DNA from: Paraburkholderia graminis C4D1M
GTDB lineage: Bacteria; Pseudomonadota; Gammaproteobacteria; Burkholderiales; Burkholderiaceae
Direction of reading: 5' to 3'
Assembly: GCF_000172415.1 (NCBI RefSeq)
Contig: NZ_ABLD01000012.1
Coordinates: 114,819 to 178,818 of the forward strand
Length of the DNA: 64,000 nt
Part shown: one piece after another, positions 20,851-29,632 of the stretch
Position numbering within the stretch: the stretch's first letter is position 1
Layout: every line of letters starts with the position of its first letter
Position numbers and translations under genes: made by a program
The notes under the pieces: generated by a model
Seen by the model: only the letters and a program-made list of their open reading frames with translations
Told to the model about the DNA's origin: nothing
Databases searched by the model: none

Positions 20851-21816
20851 ATGGCATATGACTACATGACGCGGATTGCCTTCAACCGCCCCGTCACCGA
20901 GAAGGAAGCTTTGAGACGCGTAGACGTTCGCAAGCCGGTAGCAGACGAAGCCGCAGACGCCTACACGGTCTTTGGCATGAACGACACATACCTTGAAATT
21001 TGCGACGCATCCTTTTTCCAGGTGGGCTGGTGTCTTATGGCTTTTCTGGTTGGGTTCCCGGTCCTGCTATTTCTTGCCATCTCGAACGCGATGGACTCGA
21101 TAGAGGTGCCGGCGGCGATTGTCCGCAATGGGGACGCGGCCTGGTTCAGTGCATCGGGTTGGGCTCTGTGTGCCGTCGCGCTTGCCGGCTGCGCCTTTAC
21201 CATTGTCCTACTACTCAAGGATTGTTTTAACTATCGCCATAAGTCGGTCAGGTTCAACCGCCGAACACGGATGGTCTATGCGTTCCGCCACAACGGCCCG
21301 GGCGGTGTCGTTCAGGTTCCGTGGGACAAGGCATTCTTCTATGTGCACAGGCAGGCTTCCAACTCCATGATGGGCGGAGCGCCAACGATGATGCGATGTC
21401 TTGTGCTAGACGACACCAGTAAGGTAGTCAATACATTCAGTTTCGGCTTGCGCACCGTAAATGGTGCCAACGAGTCTTCCGAATATGGACGACAGGTTCT
21501 CTATCAGGTGCAGGCAAACTTCGAGTTCATCCGGCGATATATGGAAGAAGGCAGGACCGCCGTTCCGCCGGTGAAGAAGTATTTGCCGCGGGAACCGTCC
21601 TTGCGCAACTCAATGAGCGTCTGGTTCTACGGGCTAGGCGATATTGGTCGCGCGAGCTCGGCGTTGCGAGCCTTTTCCTTTGTGATGAGCGGACCGGTTT
21701 TCTTACTATCAGTGCTTCATTACATCGCGCAGCTAACAAGTCGAGAGCCCGTCTGGCCCGCGGAAGTCGAGGTCGCCTGCCGTGATACATCAGCCGCGCC
21801 GCTTGCGCGCGCCTAG
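20851..21816 (+). CDS. Polytopic membrane protein, DUF6708-like; probable immunity protein
   Basis: A 321-residue protein with two N-terminal membrane segments (about 56-78 and 99-123), a soluble middle with YAFRHNGPGG and VPWDKAFFYV motifs, and a third hydrophobic segment near 271-295. I recall this arrangement from DUF6708 proteins next to MIX/VasX-like effectors. It starts 10 bp after the effector stop. VasX of Vibrio is neutralised by a membrane immunity protein (TsiV2), and location plus topology suggest the same job here. The immunity role is inference. Confidence 0.7.
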   Translation: MAYDYMTRIAFNRPVTEKEALRRVDVRKPVADEAADAYTVFGMNDTYLEICDASFFQVGWCLMAFLVGFPVLLFLAISNAMDSIEVPAAIVRNGDAAWFSASGWALCAVALAGCAFTIVLLLKDCFNYRHKSVRFNRRTRMVYAFRHNGPGGVVQVPWDKAFFYVHRQASNSMMGGAPTMMRCLVLDDTSKVVNTFSFGLRTVNGANESSEYGRQVLYQVQANFEFIRRYMEEGRTAVPPVKKYLPREPSLRNSMSVWFYGLGDIGRASSALRAFSFVMSGPVFLLSVLHYIAQLTSREPVWPAEVEVACRDTSAAPLARA

Positions 21817-21858
21817 CGCGACACCCGTACCGAAAACATTGCTCTCAGAGATAAAGAC

Positions 21859-22143
21859 ATGGGACGTAGATTCATCGTTCAGGGCGACACAACTGACCGT
21901 AACGGCGTCGTAATGGACGGCATAAGTGGGTCATCGCTGGACGGAAAACCACTGGCTTACATCGGCGGCGTCGTCAAATGCCACAGCTGCGACAAAGAGG
22001 GTGTCATCATCACTGACGGTACGCCACATACCGTATCAGTAATGGGTAAGCAGGTTGCGTTGGAAAATGACGTCTGCAAATGCGCTTGCGAACCGTTGCC
22101 CAAGCTCGTTGCATCTCAGACACGTGGCTCTCTATCCACTTAG
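21859..22143 (+). CDS. PAAR-domain protein of the vgrG cluster
   Basis: A 94-residue PAAR-like protein with QGDTTDRNG near the N-terminus, GVVKCHSCDKEG in the middle and a CKCAC motif near the end. His and Cys residues are likely zinc ligands. It would cap the VgrG spike of this cluster. It is preceded by GAGATAAAGAC and lies 42 bp after the membrane-protein gene, so it appears to be the last intact gene of the vgrG-chaperone-effector-immunity-PAAR operon. Confidence 0.85.
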   Translation: MGRRFIVQGDTTDRNGVVMDGISGSSLDGKPLAYIGGVVKCHSCDKEGVIITDGTPHTVSVMGKQVALENDVCKCACEPLPKLVASQTRGSLST

Positions 22144-22149
22144 TGACGA

Positions 22150-22721
22150 GTGCGGTATCTGCGGCGTAGCGAATTCGAGAAGGCGGATGCGTACGCGTGG
22201 CGACGTTTCGAGACCCATCCGACGGCTGAAGCATTTCCGGCTTTAATGGAGGTCGCGACTGCCACCGGCAGACAGGCAGAAACCCGGGAGCGTGCACTCA
22301 AACATCTCTGGGCGCTGGTCAGCGAAGAGGAAGCGACTGCAAAATTGAAGCGCACCGTCTGGCAACGCGGCACGCGAACCGAACTGGTCAGGATTTTTCT
22401 TGCTGGCAAGGAGAACGAGGTCGCATGGGAAACATTCACCGGCGGCCCGGTCGCCACGCAGCTATGGCCTGAAATGGCGTCGGTCCGTGGCAAGACTCAT
22501 CCGCACGAGGCCATCGCCTGTATCACCGGCTGCTTCCGGTAGCGGCCGAGGGCGGTACGCGCAACGCCCGATATGACGAGGCGTTCGAAATCGTGCGGGC
22601 TATCAGCATGCTGCGGGCGCGGGTGGATGAACGTGCAGAGTTCGCGAGTGAACTGGAGGAGATTCGGGCTGCGTATCGCGCGAAGCGCAACTTCATCAAG
22701 CTGCTCGCCAAACTGTCGTGA
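22150..22721 (+). pseudogene. SWIM-type zinc finger protein, C-terminal fragment with frameshift
   Basis: The first frame (22150-about 22516) reads FEKADAYAWRRFETHPTAEA, then RERALKHLWAL; the second continues LYHRLLPVAAEGGTRN, FEIVRAISMLRARV and AYRAKRNFIKLLAKLS up to TGA 22719. Joined, they match the C-terminal helical region of large SWIM-domain proteins of unknown function. Rejoining needs one extra base near 22516-22518 (ATCGCCTGTAT for an expected ATCGCCCTGTAT). The N-terminal ~400 residues with the SWIM finger are absent. It is a degraded fragment next to the T6SS cassette. Confidence 0.6.
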
Positions 22722-23593
22722 AGTCGCCCGCAGAAAACGGATGCATCTGCCGGCTACGGATTCGTGCGCGGTAACGCGGCGGCGAACGACCAGAGCTGAT
22801 TCACCCTTGTTGTTGCACGTCGAGAAGGAGTCGCTGAACAGCAAGAACGGATGGTGCCTGTCATTGACGAGCGGTATCGCGTCGGGCCGGGCTATTGTTT
22901 GCGCGGCGCCGGCACCCGGTGTTTCGGCGGAAGCCTGCATGCTGGCCAGGTATTCGTCCGCAGTCATCGTTGATGCGAACCGCCGATTCACATTGAGGTT
23001 CACCGGCGCACCGGAGACTGGCTTTTCAGCGCGCATTGGGGCATTCACTGGAAGGCGGAAGTTGCGTCGCGCGCCCGGAAGCGCGGTGAGGGCGGGACTG
23101 TTGGAGGGGCATTCATAAACGAGAGGCGCCACGCCCATGGGGTGGTAGCAGCACTCAAGACGCGCGGTGTAGTACCGGCCGCCCTGGTCAGCAAGACGTC
23201 GACCGAGGATTCAATTCCGGTTCTCGTAGCGGATGGCGTTTGCGATGACCGTCCGGTTGCCTGCGAACTTGGGCGTGACAGGAGACTCGCGGGAGGCACG
23301 CCTTGCTGACCAGGGCGGTGACTGGCGCTTGCATTCACGATGAGTCGCGTCGCATCGCCGTTTTCCTTGAACATCGGGCGATGTCGCGCGACTAAAAAAT
23401 GCAGGCCGAGTCGGCTGGAGGCATCCGCGCCGCCTCGGAGCACCGGAAGTCAGTTGACGAAGAAGCTCGCCCGCCTTGGGCTGCACTCGCCCGGCTATCT
23501 CGATTACAGAGTCTACAGATATTAGGCCATGCGGCGGCCGGCGATAATTTCCTGACTTCAGTGGTTATTCTTCGCGTCGGCCACGCGGAATGC
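22722..23593. other. Degenerate DNA, no confident gene
   Basis: About 870 bp with overlapping open frames on both strands. The most protein-like is on the minus strand from 23138 down (NVNRRFASTMTADEYLAS), but it runs antisense through the SWIM fragment and has no recognisable family. Another minus-strand stretch near 23300-23440 (GLHFLVARHRPMFKENGD) also looks like a remnant. I take the interval as decayed coding DNA between the T6SS cassette and the plasmid-type origin. Confidence 0.35.
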
Positions 23594-23674
23594 GATGCAG
23601 AGTACACGATGCGGTGATGTGGGGTACGCGTGCCGGCGATGCAGGGTGCAAGCCGCGCCGATGCGGAGTACAAG
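23594..23674 (+). repeat. Iteron array: four 15-bp direct repeats at exact 22-bp intervals
   Basis: Copies begin at 23594 (GATGCAGAGTACACG), 23616 (GATGTGGGGTACGCG), 23638 (GATGCAGGGTGCAAG) and 23660 (GATGCGGAGTACAAG). The 22-bp period, about two helical turns, is that of RK2-type plasmid iterons bound by TrfA. A fifth, poor copy may sit at 23681. An AT-rich run follows (23708-23727). The TrfA-like gene starts 300 bp downstream. Together they look like a plasmid origin of replication. Confidence 0.7.
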
Positions 23675-23700
23675 TCGCACAATCCGCAGCCGAAGCGGAG

Positions 23701-23730
23701 CTACCCTGATTTTTTTGGGATATTTGGGCT
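23701..23730. other. AT-rich run beside iterons (possible unwinding element)
   Basis: The run around 23708-23727 (GATTTTTTTGGGATATTTGG) is the most AT-rich part of this GC-rich interval and directly follows the iterons, the position expected of an origin melting region. Supported only by composition and placement. Confidence 0.35.
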
Positions 23731-23975
23731 GGTAGTGCTGCAAGGCCCATCGTCGTGATGCCATGGTCGTCCGGCGCGCATATACACAGGTATCACCAAC
23801 CTGCACGTCCTCGTCATGACCAGACCAGATTTACGTTGCCCGCTTCGACCGGTGCGCTATTCGAGCGGCCTGCGCTTTCCGCGGTGCACAGCTCCCGAAT
23901 TATTCCGATTCCACGTCGTTGACGCCGCGATGTCGCAGACAACGAAAGCCATGGTCCAGCTCCCGGAGCAGCACA

Positions 23976-25067
23976 ATGATTAGGCCGCGGGGGACAAAGC
24001 ATCCGGGGGGCAACGTCGCCGACCTGCGTACTCTTGCGCATCTCACGGCCGACGCGGCATTGACTGCTGCTCCCGACCGGCAGCGTACTGTACTCGACGC
24101 GGCGAAGCGGCTCCATGACATCGCCGACGGACTCGAACGCCGGAAGAGAAAGTCGCTCGAACAAGTCGCGGTCGCCGAACTTCCCGCAAATGCCACGGCG
24201 TACGAGATTCATCATTCTCGGCGGCGACAGGCTACCCGCGTGGGCGCGGAAGTGTATCTGCCGGGCTGGTCCGCAACAGCGCGAGCGCTGCCGAACGTGT
24301 TTCTCCGCTCAGCCCTGTTTGCGGCGACGCGAGGTGTGCAGGCCGACAGCGCAGACCTGCTCGCGGGCGGCTCGACCGGTCCGGTGGCTGAAGAGAAAAT
24401 TGGTACGTTCAAAGACACCACCATGATGTTCAGCGGGTACCGCCTTTGTCAGTTCGACCGGCTGGTCTACTCGACCTGCCTCGAATACTACCGTGACCTA
24501 CCCATTTGCCCTGAAGAGAGTCTGCAGTATCAGCGAACCACGTTCTATGAGTTCGCGAGCCGCTTGGGAAACAGTTACAGCGTCAAGGCGCACAGGGCCA
24601 TACGGGCCAGTCTGCTGCGCTTGAGCTTTGCCCATGTGCGCATTCGCCAGGAGCGCATGAACATCGAGGTGCCCAGGCTGCTGTCGGTGAAGTTCGAGGG
24701 TAGTGAGTCCGTTGAAGGTTTCAAAGGCCGTGACGCGCTTTTGCTTCGGGTCACGACTTCCGTGGCGGAGCTGTTCGGACCGGGCGCGTGGACAGCTGTC
24801 GAAAATGACGCCGCAAGATATGATGGACTGCGAGGATGGCTCGCAAACTTTTACGCGGGGCACGCTCAGCCGAAGCCGCTGCCGGCTGAACTGTTGCATC
24901 AGCTCTGCGGATACGGGCCCAGCAAGAGTAATTTCAGGGCCAGTCTCGTGCGCGCATTGGAAAAGCTCAAGGACCCATTCACGCCTGCATGCTGCCGCGT
25001 GGCGAGCTATCACTTCTCCAAGGAAAGCAAGACCATTTACGTAGTTCGCACCGCGTGGGTGGCATGA
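23976..25067 (+). CDS. TrfA-like plasmid replication initiator
   Basis: A 363-residue protein. The start ATG 23976 is preceded by CCCGGAGCAGCACA. From about 85 it reads VYLPGWSATARALPNVFLRS, then FSGYRLCQFDRLVYSTCLEY, the winged-helix region of the TrfA family (PF07042) that binds iterons and recruits the host replisome. The second winged helix (FYEFASRLGNSYSVKAHRAI) and the C-terminal SNFRASLVRALEKL are also present. Length is close to RK2 TrfA (382). The frame is intact, unlike several neighbours. With the iteron array upstream it indicates a captured iteron-plasmid replicon. Family identification is by motif recognition, not by search. Confidence 0.75.
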   Translation: MIRPRGTKHPGGNVADLRTLAHLTADAALTAAPDRQRTVLDAAKRLHDIADGLERRKRKSLEQVAVAELPANATAYEIHHSRRRQATRVGAEVYLPGWSATARALPNVFLRSALFAATRGVQADSADLLAGGSTGPVAEEKIGTFKDTTMMFSGYRLCQFDRLVYSTCLEYYRDLPICPEESLQYQRTTFYEFASRLGNSYSVKAHRAIRASLLRLSFAHVRIRQERMNIEVPRLLSVKFEGSESVEGFKGRDALLLRVTTSVAELFGPGAWTAVENDAARYDGLRGWLANFYAGHAQPKPLPAELLHQLCGYGPSKSNFRASLVRALEKLKDPFTPACCRVASYHFSKESKTIYVVRTAWVA

Positions 25068-25105
25068 CCTCCTGATAGGTGACGTAACGATAGTGCTCGC
25101 GAAGT

Positions 25106-25309
25106 TCAGCCGCTATTTCGAGCAAGCATGGCGCGACATCGTTCCAGCTCTTTTGTGAGGAAATCTATTTCGGCTTGCATATCACCTGCTCGCCGTAGAA
25201 GCTGCCCGATTGCGTGCCAGTAGGCGAACCCTAAATCGCCGTCTGCGATAGCCAGCTTGTGAATCTTCCGAAGCGCAATATCCAGGTCCAGACTGTTTGG
25301 CGAAGACAT
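25106..25309 (-). CDS. Small hypothetical protein
   Basis: A 67-residue protein with a very good ribosome site (GAGGAGGGAAAT before ATG 25309). The C-terminal half is predicted helical and charged (MQAEIDFLTKELERCRAML), suggesting a short coiled coil. Family unknown. It is the last gene of a minus-strand run of five small genes (26658 to 25106) placed after tniQ. Confidence 0.6.
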   Translation of the reverse strand: MSSPNSLDLDIALRKIHKLAIADGDLGFAYWHAIGQLLRRAGDMQAEIDFLTKELERCRAMLARNSG

Positions 25310-25383
25310 ATTTCCCTCCTCATTAGCGGCGAGCGATGGTTAAACGGTCGGGTACCCGAATCACAGGCCGACGTAACCCACTC

Positions 25384-25641
25384 TCATAGTCCCAACGGGT
25401 CGCTGTCCTCGGTCTGCGAATCGACATAGGCGCGCATCGCGGCGTCCCTCGCAGTCCGGTATGACTCTACGGAAAAAACGTCGATATTGATGCGGCCAGT
25501 TGGGTCTCTCGGCAACACCTCAGTATGTTTTCCTGCGGCGAAGAGCTTGCGAACGTGTGGACGACTGACGAACAGGTAGTTTGCTGCTTCTGCGATAGTC
25601 ACAACGGCCCCCTCGGCAATCATCCCGGAATCCATACTCAT
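25384..25641 (-). CDS. Excisionase-like HTH DNA-binding protein
   Basis: An 85-residue protein with a MerR/Xis-type helix-turn-helix: VTIAEAANYLFVSRPHVRKL, followed by a short wing (GKHTEVLPRDPTGRINI). Such proteins act as excisionases, or as antitoxins when paired with PIN-domain toxins; no toxin is adjacent. It begins inside the 3' part of the preceding gene (overlap about 120 bp), longer than usual, so the upstream gene's true end may be earlier or altered by a frameshift. Confidence 0.65.
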   Translation of the reverse strand: MSMDSGMIAEGAVVTIAEAANYLFVSRPHVRKLFAAGKHTEVLPRDPTGRINIDVFSVESYRTARDAAMRAYVDSQTEDSDPLGL

Positions 25642-26050
25642 AACGTGAGAACGTGCGGTGGGCGCGTATTGTTACCAACCCCCCACTGCCTCCTATGCCA
25701 TTTCGCGCTGCCGACAGCAGCTTATGCAAGCGATTCCACGTCCACGCTATCTCTGCGCGAGAAAAATCCCACTGGCCGCCATCCACCTTCGCTTTCAGAC
25801 CTTTCTCGACCCGCTCCAGTGCATCGTCCAACGACAGGCCAGACGCAGACATCTTTCGCGACGCGTACTCCGCGAGCTGACCCGCCAGGTCCTCGCACGC
25901 GTCATAGCGTGTCCACAGCTCTTCGTCCGTGAGACCGGTGTAATACCGCCCGTGCGTCTTGCGCACAAGAAGCTTTGGCTGCGTACCCGGCACCAGTCCG
26001 GGCGATGGCTCTCTCGGGAAGTCCTCAGGAACCACATGCCGTCTGGCCAT
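25520..26050 (-). CDS. Hypothetical protein of the tni-linked small-gene operon
   Basis: 176 residues from ATG 26050. The first ~135 look well conserved in style (YYTGLTDEELWTRYDACEDL, AEYASRKMSASGLSLDDALE, AEIAWTWNRLHKLL); the C-terminal ~40 are basic and low in complexity where they run over the HTH gene. A frameshift near 25650 with an earlier natural stop is possible. The function is unknown. The start overlaps the end of the BPSL0761-family gene by 26 bp, indicating coupling. Confidence 0.6.
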   Translation of the reverse strand: MARRHVVPEDFPREPSPGLVPGTQPKLLVRKTHGRYYTGLTDEELWTRYDACEDLAGQLAEYASRKMSASGLSLDDALERVEKGLKAKVDGGQWDFSRAEIAWTWNRLHKLLSAARNGIGGSGGLVTIRAHRTFSRYEYGFRDDCRGGRCDYRRSSKLPVRQSSTRSQALRRRKTY

Positions 26051-26339
26051 CGTCGGTTCCTTGATTGCGAATCTCATCAGCTTCACTGCGACTGGGAATG
26101 GGTGTTCGACGTTCTATCGCTGATGTAGAGCAAGACCGTCGGCGTTTCGGCGCGGCCCAGATTTCGGGTGATGCAGCGGCCGACACGTCCAGGTCGATGT
26201 CGAGCGGATAGTGCCTGAGCAGGCCTAGCGCCACCGTCTGGACAAGACCGCCGATGGTTATTTCGTCGGCACGGGCGAGCATCCGCAATAGCTCCCGGGT
26301 ATCAGTCACGGCTTTCGTACGCTCAAGTGGGGTCGTCAT
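26025..26339 (-). CDS. BPSL0761-family protein
   Basis: 104 residues from ATG 26339. The stretch TPLERTKAVTDTRELLRML and RADEITIGGLVQTVALGLLRHYP matches the small BPSL0761 family found in Burkholderia accessory regions, of unknown function. The C-terminal ~35 residues are Arg/Ser-rich and less family-like. It overlaps the preceding gene by 17 bp and the following one by 26 bp. Confidence 0.6.
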   Translation of the reverse strand: MTTPLERTKAVTDTRELLRMLARADEITIGGLVQTVALGLLRHYPLDIDLDVSAAASPEIWAAPKRRRSCSTSAIERRTPIPSRSEADEIRNQGTDDGQTACGS

Positions 26340-26658
26340 CACCAGCTCCGTCAAGCAGACGTTCGGTGACGTCGGTGTACGACATCACCTCGTACAGTTC
26401 GCACCACCGCATCCAGACGTAGTCAACGTTCAATGACGAGCCTTTGCTGCCGACCAGCTCGTAAATGCGTCCAGTGTGAGTCGTGCCCTGCATAGTGACC
26501 GGGTCGAACGTCACTATCGGGGAGCTAACGCGTCCCGACCGGTCAAACATATCCACGCCAACAAAATGACGACTCCCATCCTCGGTCTCGAATATGCGCC
26601 AACGGGACAACGGAATCCTTGGAATCTCGGAAGCGGGTCGCGGTTTCCAGATGGGCAT
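26323..26658 (-). CDS. Hypothetical protein, first of the small-gene operon
   Basis: 111 residues from ATG 26658, preceded by CAGGAGACTGCG. Sequence such as SRWRIFETEDGSRHFVGVDM and GRVSSPIVTFDP, then TGRIYELVG, suggests a compact beta-rich domain of the kind seen in small Burkholderia island proteins; no name is recognised. It lies 146 bp downstream of tniQ and starts a run of overlapping genes. Confidence 0.6.
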   Translation of the reverse strand: MPIWKPRPASEIPRIPLSRWRIFETEDGSRHFVGVDMFDRSGRVSSPIVTFDPVTMQGTTHTGRIYELVGSKGSSLNVDYVWMRWCELYEVMSYTDVTERLLDGAGDDDPT

Positions 26659-26804
26659 CGCAGTCTCCTGATGGTGGTAGAGAGCCATACGCTTCGTTTA
26701 GACGGAGAGACAGGGTGGCACTCCGTGCGGGCCCGACCACGTCCCGACCGGCGCACAATTCGCCGGCCGGAGCATGCCGGTCATTCGACGTGTCGCTCGC
26801 TGGT

Positions 26805-28652
26805 TCATGGCGTCAACGATGCAGGCACAAAAAGGTCATGCCCTGCTCTCGCACCGATAACCGCCAGCCGGCCGAGCTCGGCGATACGCAGCAGCGCGCC
26901 GCGCGTGGCGCCGTCAGGAAGCTGCTTCGCACCGACCAGTTCGACGCCGGGGAGCGAGCGGGACAGTGCCGATGACCTCGAACCCATGGCACGGGCAAGG
27001 TCCGCTAGCGGAACGTAGGCCTGACAGAACTCCAGCAACTGTGACGGCAGCACGACGCGACAAGGCTGACCGCGCCGTTGAATCAGTTCCGATGCCAGCA
27101 GTCCTTCGTCCACCCAGTTCTGGATGGACTCCCATTTCCATCCAGTCGCTTTGGCCAGTTGCTGAATTGACATGCCGGCCTCAAGCAGCGGAGTGCCGAA
27201 ATACTGCGACACATCTGTCGTCAGAAAGGACATTTCGCCGAGATTCCTGCCGCGCGCGACAGCTTTCACCTTGCCAGTTGCGATGGCTTGCATCAGCGAC
27301 TCGATTGCCTTTCTGTCACCCATACGCCGGCTGGTCAACTGCGCCCACGTGAGCGTCGCGTCGTCGGCCAGCGCAATGGGCTGCGCCCATCGTTCCACAC
27401 GCTCATACAAATCCAGGATGGATTGACGTTCAACCGGACCACCTTTCATGAGGTCTTCGCGCCAGCGCTTGTCTGACCGGACCACCCCGCCGGTTTTCAT
27501 GCGTTCGAGCACGATGGGAGGCACGCCCGCCAGTTCGCTGGCGTCGTAGTCGGAAATCCACCCGGCGCGTTGCCGCTGTATGCGCTCTACCTCAGCGCAC
27601 GGAATTTCGAACAGTTGGCCGCGGGTGCCAGTGCGTCGCGCGCGGTGTTCGCACTCGCCAGCGTCTATCGAGTCACGCAAACTTGAAACGCTGACGCCGA
27701 TAGCCTTCGCAGCAGCTGGCGCGCGCATGTAGCCCGTCGCATCTTCGGCCATGCCTTTGGCCGAATCCATGCCCAGAACACACTCGGACTTCTGCGCGGC
27801 GACGTCGATGACAATTTGAATCAGAGGTTCGAGCGCAGTGCCGAGGCAGAGCTTGCGCAATCTGATGTACCAGTCGCCGAGCAACGTGTTCAGCGTGCGG
27901 GCATCTTTGCGACCGGCAGCAATGCGCTGCTCGACGTGACTTCGGAAGCCCGTCGGCCAGTCCACCAGCAACGCTTCGAGCGGCGAAAGAAACTCGACCG
28001 CATCGGCGATAAATTTCGGCAATGCCGCGCTGCGCGGCAACCCGGGGCTCGTCGGGTCCGCGTACTGACAAAGCGTGCGGATGACTTTTACCAGCACGTT
28101 GATGTCCACGCCGTGCACAGGCGGTTTGACGCTGCCAGACTGCTGACCGTTGCTCGCAATCAGCGTCGATAGCCACTGCTGACCGCGAGTCGCCCGCACA
28201 CGCGGCAAGTTGCCCAGGTCATGACCGCACGAGCACAATCCGATGTAGAGCCGCTCCTGCGACAGGTGCTTTCCGCAGGCGTCGCACTGGTCGACCAGCA
28301 GGATTTGATGCTGCGAACACGCGGTGACATAGGCGTGCTCCCAGTGGTGTCGCAAGTAAGGCGACTCAGCGAGGCACGCGGGACACACGGCGTCAGATTA
28401 CGCACGGTGCAGCCCTCCCCAACCCCGGCAGAGGTCTTCCTGTTGCCGGCTGAATTCGGTCCACGCTGATTCCAGGCCGAGGTTACGGGCCACGTCGGCT
28501 GTGCGCGTTAGCAAGGCGCGGCGATTACGCTCGACACCCGCCGTACTTGCAAGGTCGCGCCAACTGAAAAGCGCATTGCCCGCGGCGAGGCGTCGGTAAA
28601 AGCCCATTCCGGACTCATCGTCCTTCGGCGCGTAGGTGATAACGAGGCTCAT
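26805..28652 (-). pseudogene. tniQ: TniQ transposition protein, interrupted by an in-frame stop
   Basis: The frame opens at ATG 28652 (overlapping tniB by ATGA) and encodes an N-terminal piece with FYRRLAAGNALFSWRDLAS. TAA at 28398-28400 interrupts it, and the same frame continues with CPACLAESPYLRHHWEHAY, CSQHQILLVDQCDACG and a CSCG motif, the zinc-binding TniQ core, for about 530 more residues with several HTH-like segments. TniQ/TnsD proteins choose the target site for Tn5053- and Tn7-type elements. Both halves are in one frame, so a single substitution could explain the stop. Residual translation from GTG 28388 is conceivable. Confidence 0.8.
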
Positions 28653-29632
28653 TGCTTCACTCCTGAGTTTTTACGAATTGGTACGGACGCTGCGTTACTG
28701 GTCAGGACATGAACGTATGCCTGCTTCAGCGCCGCTGGCTCCACGACTGCGCCGAGGCCAGAGTCCTGAAATGACAGTCTGTGCGGTGACCCCGCGTGAC
28801 TGACATCCTTAAGCGCCTCGCGACAGTCAGCGTACGTAATGGCACGCGGCGCTTCGTTCGCAATCCAGCTGGCCAGCTCGCGCATGAAGTCGGCGAGCAC
28901 GCCTATGAGGCCGCCGGTGAGCAGATAGCATTGCTGGGTGAGTACGTCTGCGGGCACGTCGATGCGATAACCCGCCGCAGAGAACAGGCGAGCGTAAGCG
29001 ACGACGCAGTCGCCATAAGCGGTCATCTGGTCGGCGTCGCTTGCGTCGTACGGAACAAAGTTGCGCGGTGGGCAAGCGCGGCTGCGCAGCTGTTCATTGG
29101 CCAAGAAAAGCCGCTCGAGTCGCGGAATGCCGAAGAGAATCAGCGTCATGCGGAGCGTGTCTGAAAGGGTCTTGAGCCAGTCGCCTGCTGCGCGAGGAGG
29201 CACTCGGGACCCTTCGTCAACGAGGTGCGAAATCTCGTCGAAAATCACCACGCGAGTGCCAGCCAGGCGAAGTTGCTCCGCCATCAGGTCGAACATCGCG
29301 CCCGCAGTCATGCTGCGGGGAACCTGGATGCCTAACGCAGCCAGCACGCTATTAGGAAGTAGTTTGACCGTCGCAGACGGGGGTACCTTCACGACCAGAA
29401 TGGGCACATGGCGCCGGCCGTCGATGCGGTTGGCGGGGTAGTCGCGCGCCAGGCGCGCGATGAGCGAGGATTTGCCCGCCCGGCTGGGCCCCGGAACGCG
29501 AACAATTTTGGGTGCAAATTCGGCGAGGGCGTCATCGACGCGCCGTTTGAGCGCAGTGAGGTGCGCCATGAACATAGGATGTCCAAGTTCGCATTCCTCA
29601 ATTCTTTTACGCAGTAGTTGGGCTGGCGTCAC
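28649..29632 (-). CDS. tniB: TniB transposition ATPase (AAA+)
   Basis: A 327-residue AAA+ protein. Walker A is GPSRAGKSS, Walker B is VVIFDEISH, and a sensor-like LFGIPRLERL follows. TniB (TnsC-like) binds ATP and target DNA and bridges TniQ to the TniA transposase. The GTG start at 29632 overlaps the tniA stop by GTGA, and the stop overlaps tniQ by ATGA, the standard tniABQ arrangement. The gene itself looks intact, but its partners tniA and tniQ are broken. Confidence 0.85.
   Translation of the reverse strand: MTPAQLLRKRIEECELGHPMFMAHLTALKRRVDDALAEFAPKIVRVPGPSRAGKSSLIARLARDYPANRIDGRRHVPILVVKVPPSATVKLLPNSVLAALGIQVPRSMTAGAMFDLMAEQLRLAGTRVVIFDEISHLVDEGSRVPPRAAGDWLKTLSDTLRMTLILFGIPRLERLFLANEQLRSRACPPRNFVPYDASDADQMTAYGDCVVAYARLFSAAGYRIDVPADVLTQQCYLLTGGLIGVLADFMRELASWIANEAPRAITYADCREALKDVSHAGSPHRLSFQDSGLGAVVEPAALKQAYVHVLTSNAASVPIRKNSGVKQ

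Noticed and set aside
22497..23138. A 213-residue minus-strand ORF
   Set aside because: Its second half is antisense to the SWIM-type fragment and nothing in it is recognisable; kept only as a remark in the degenerate region.
23594..23674. CRISPR-like regular repeats
   Set aside because: The repeats are 15 bp, imperfect, and separated by only 7 bp; that fits iterons, not a CRISPR array. No cas gene is present.
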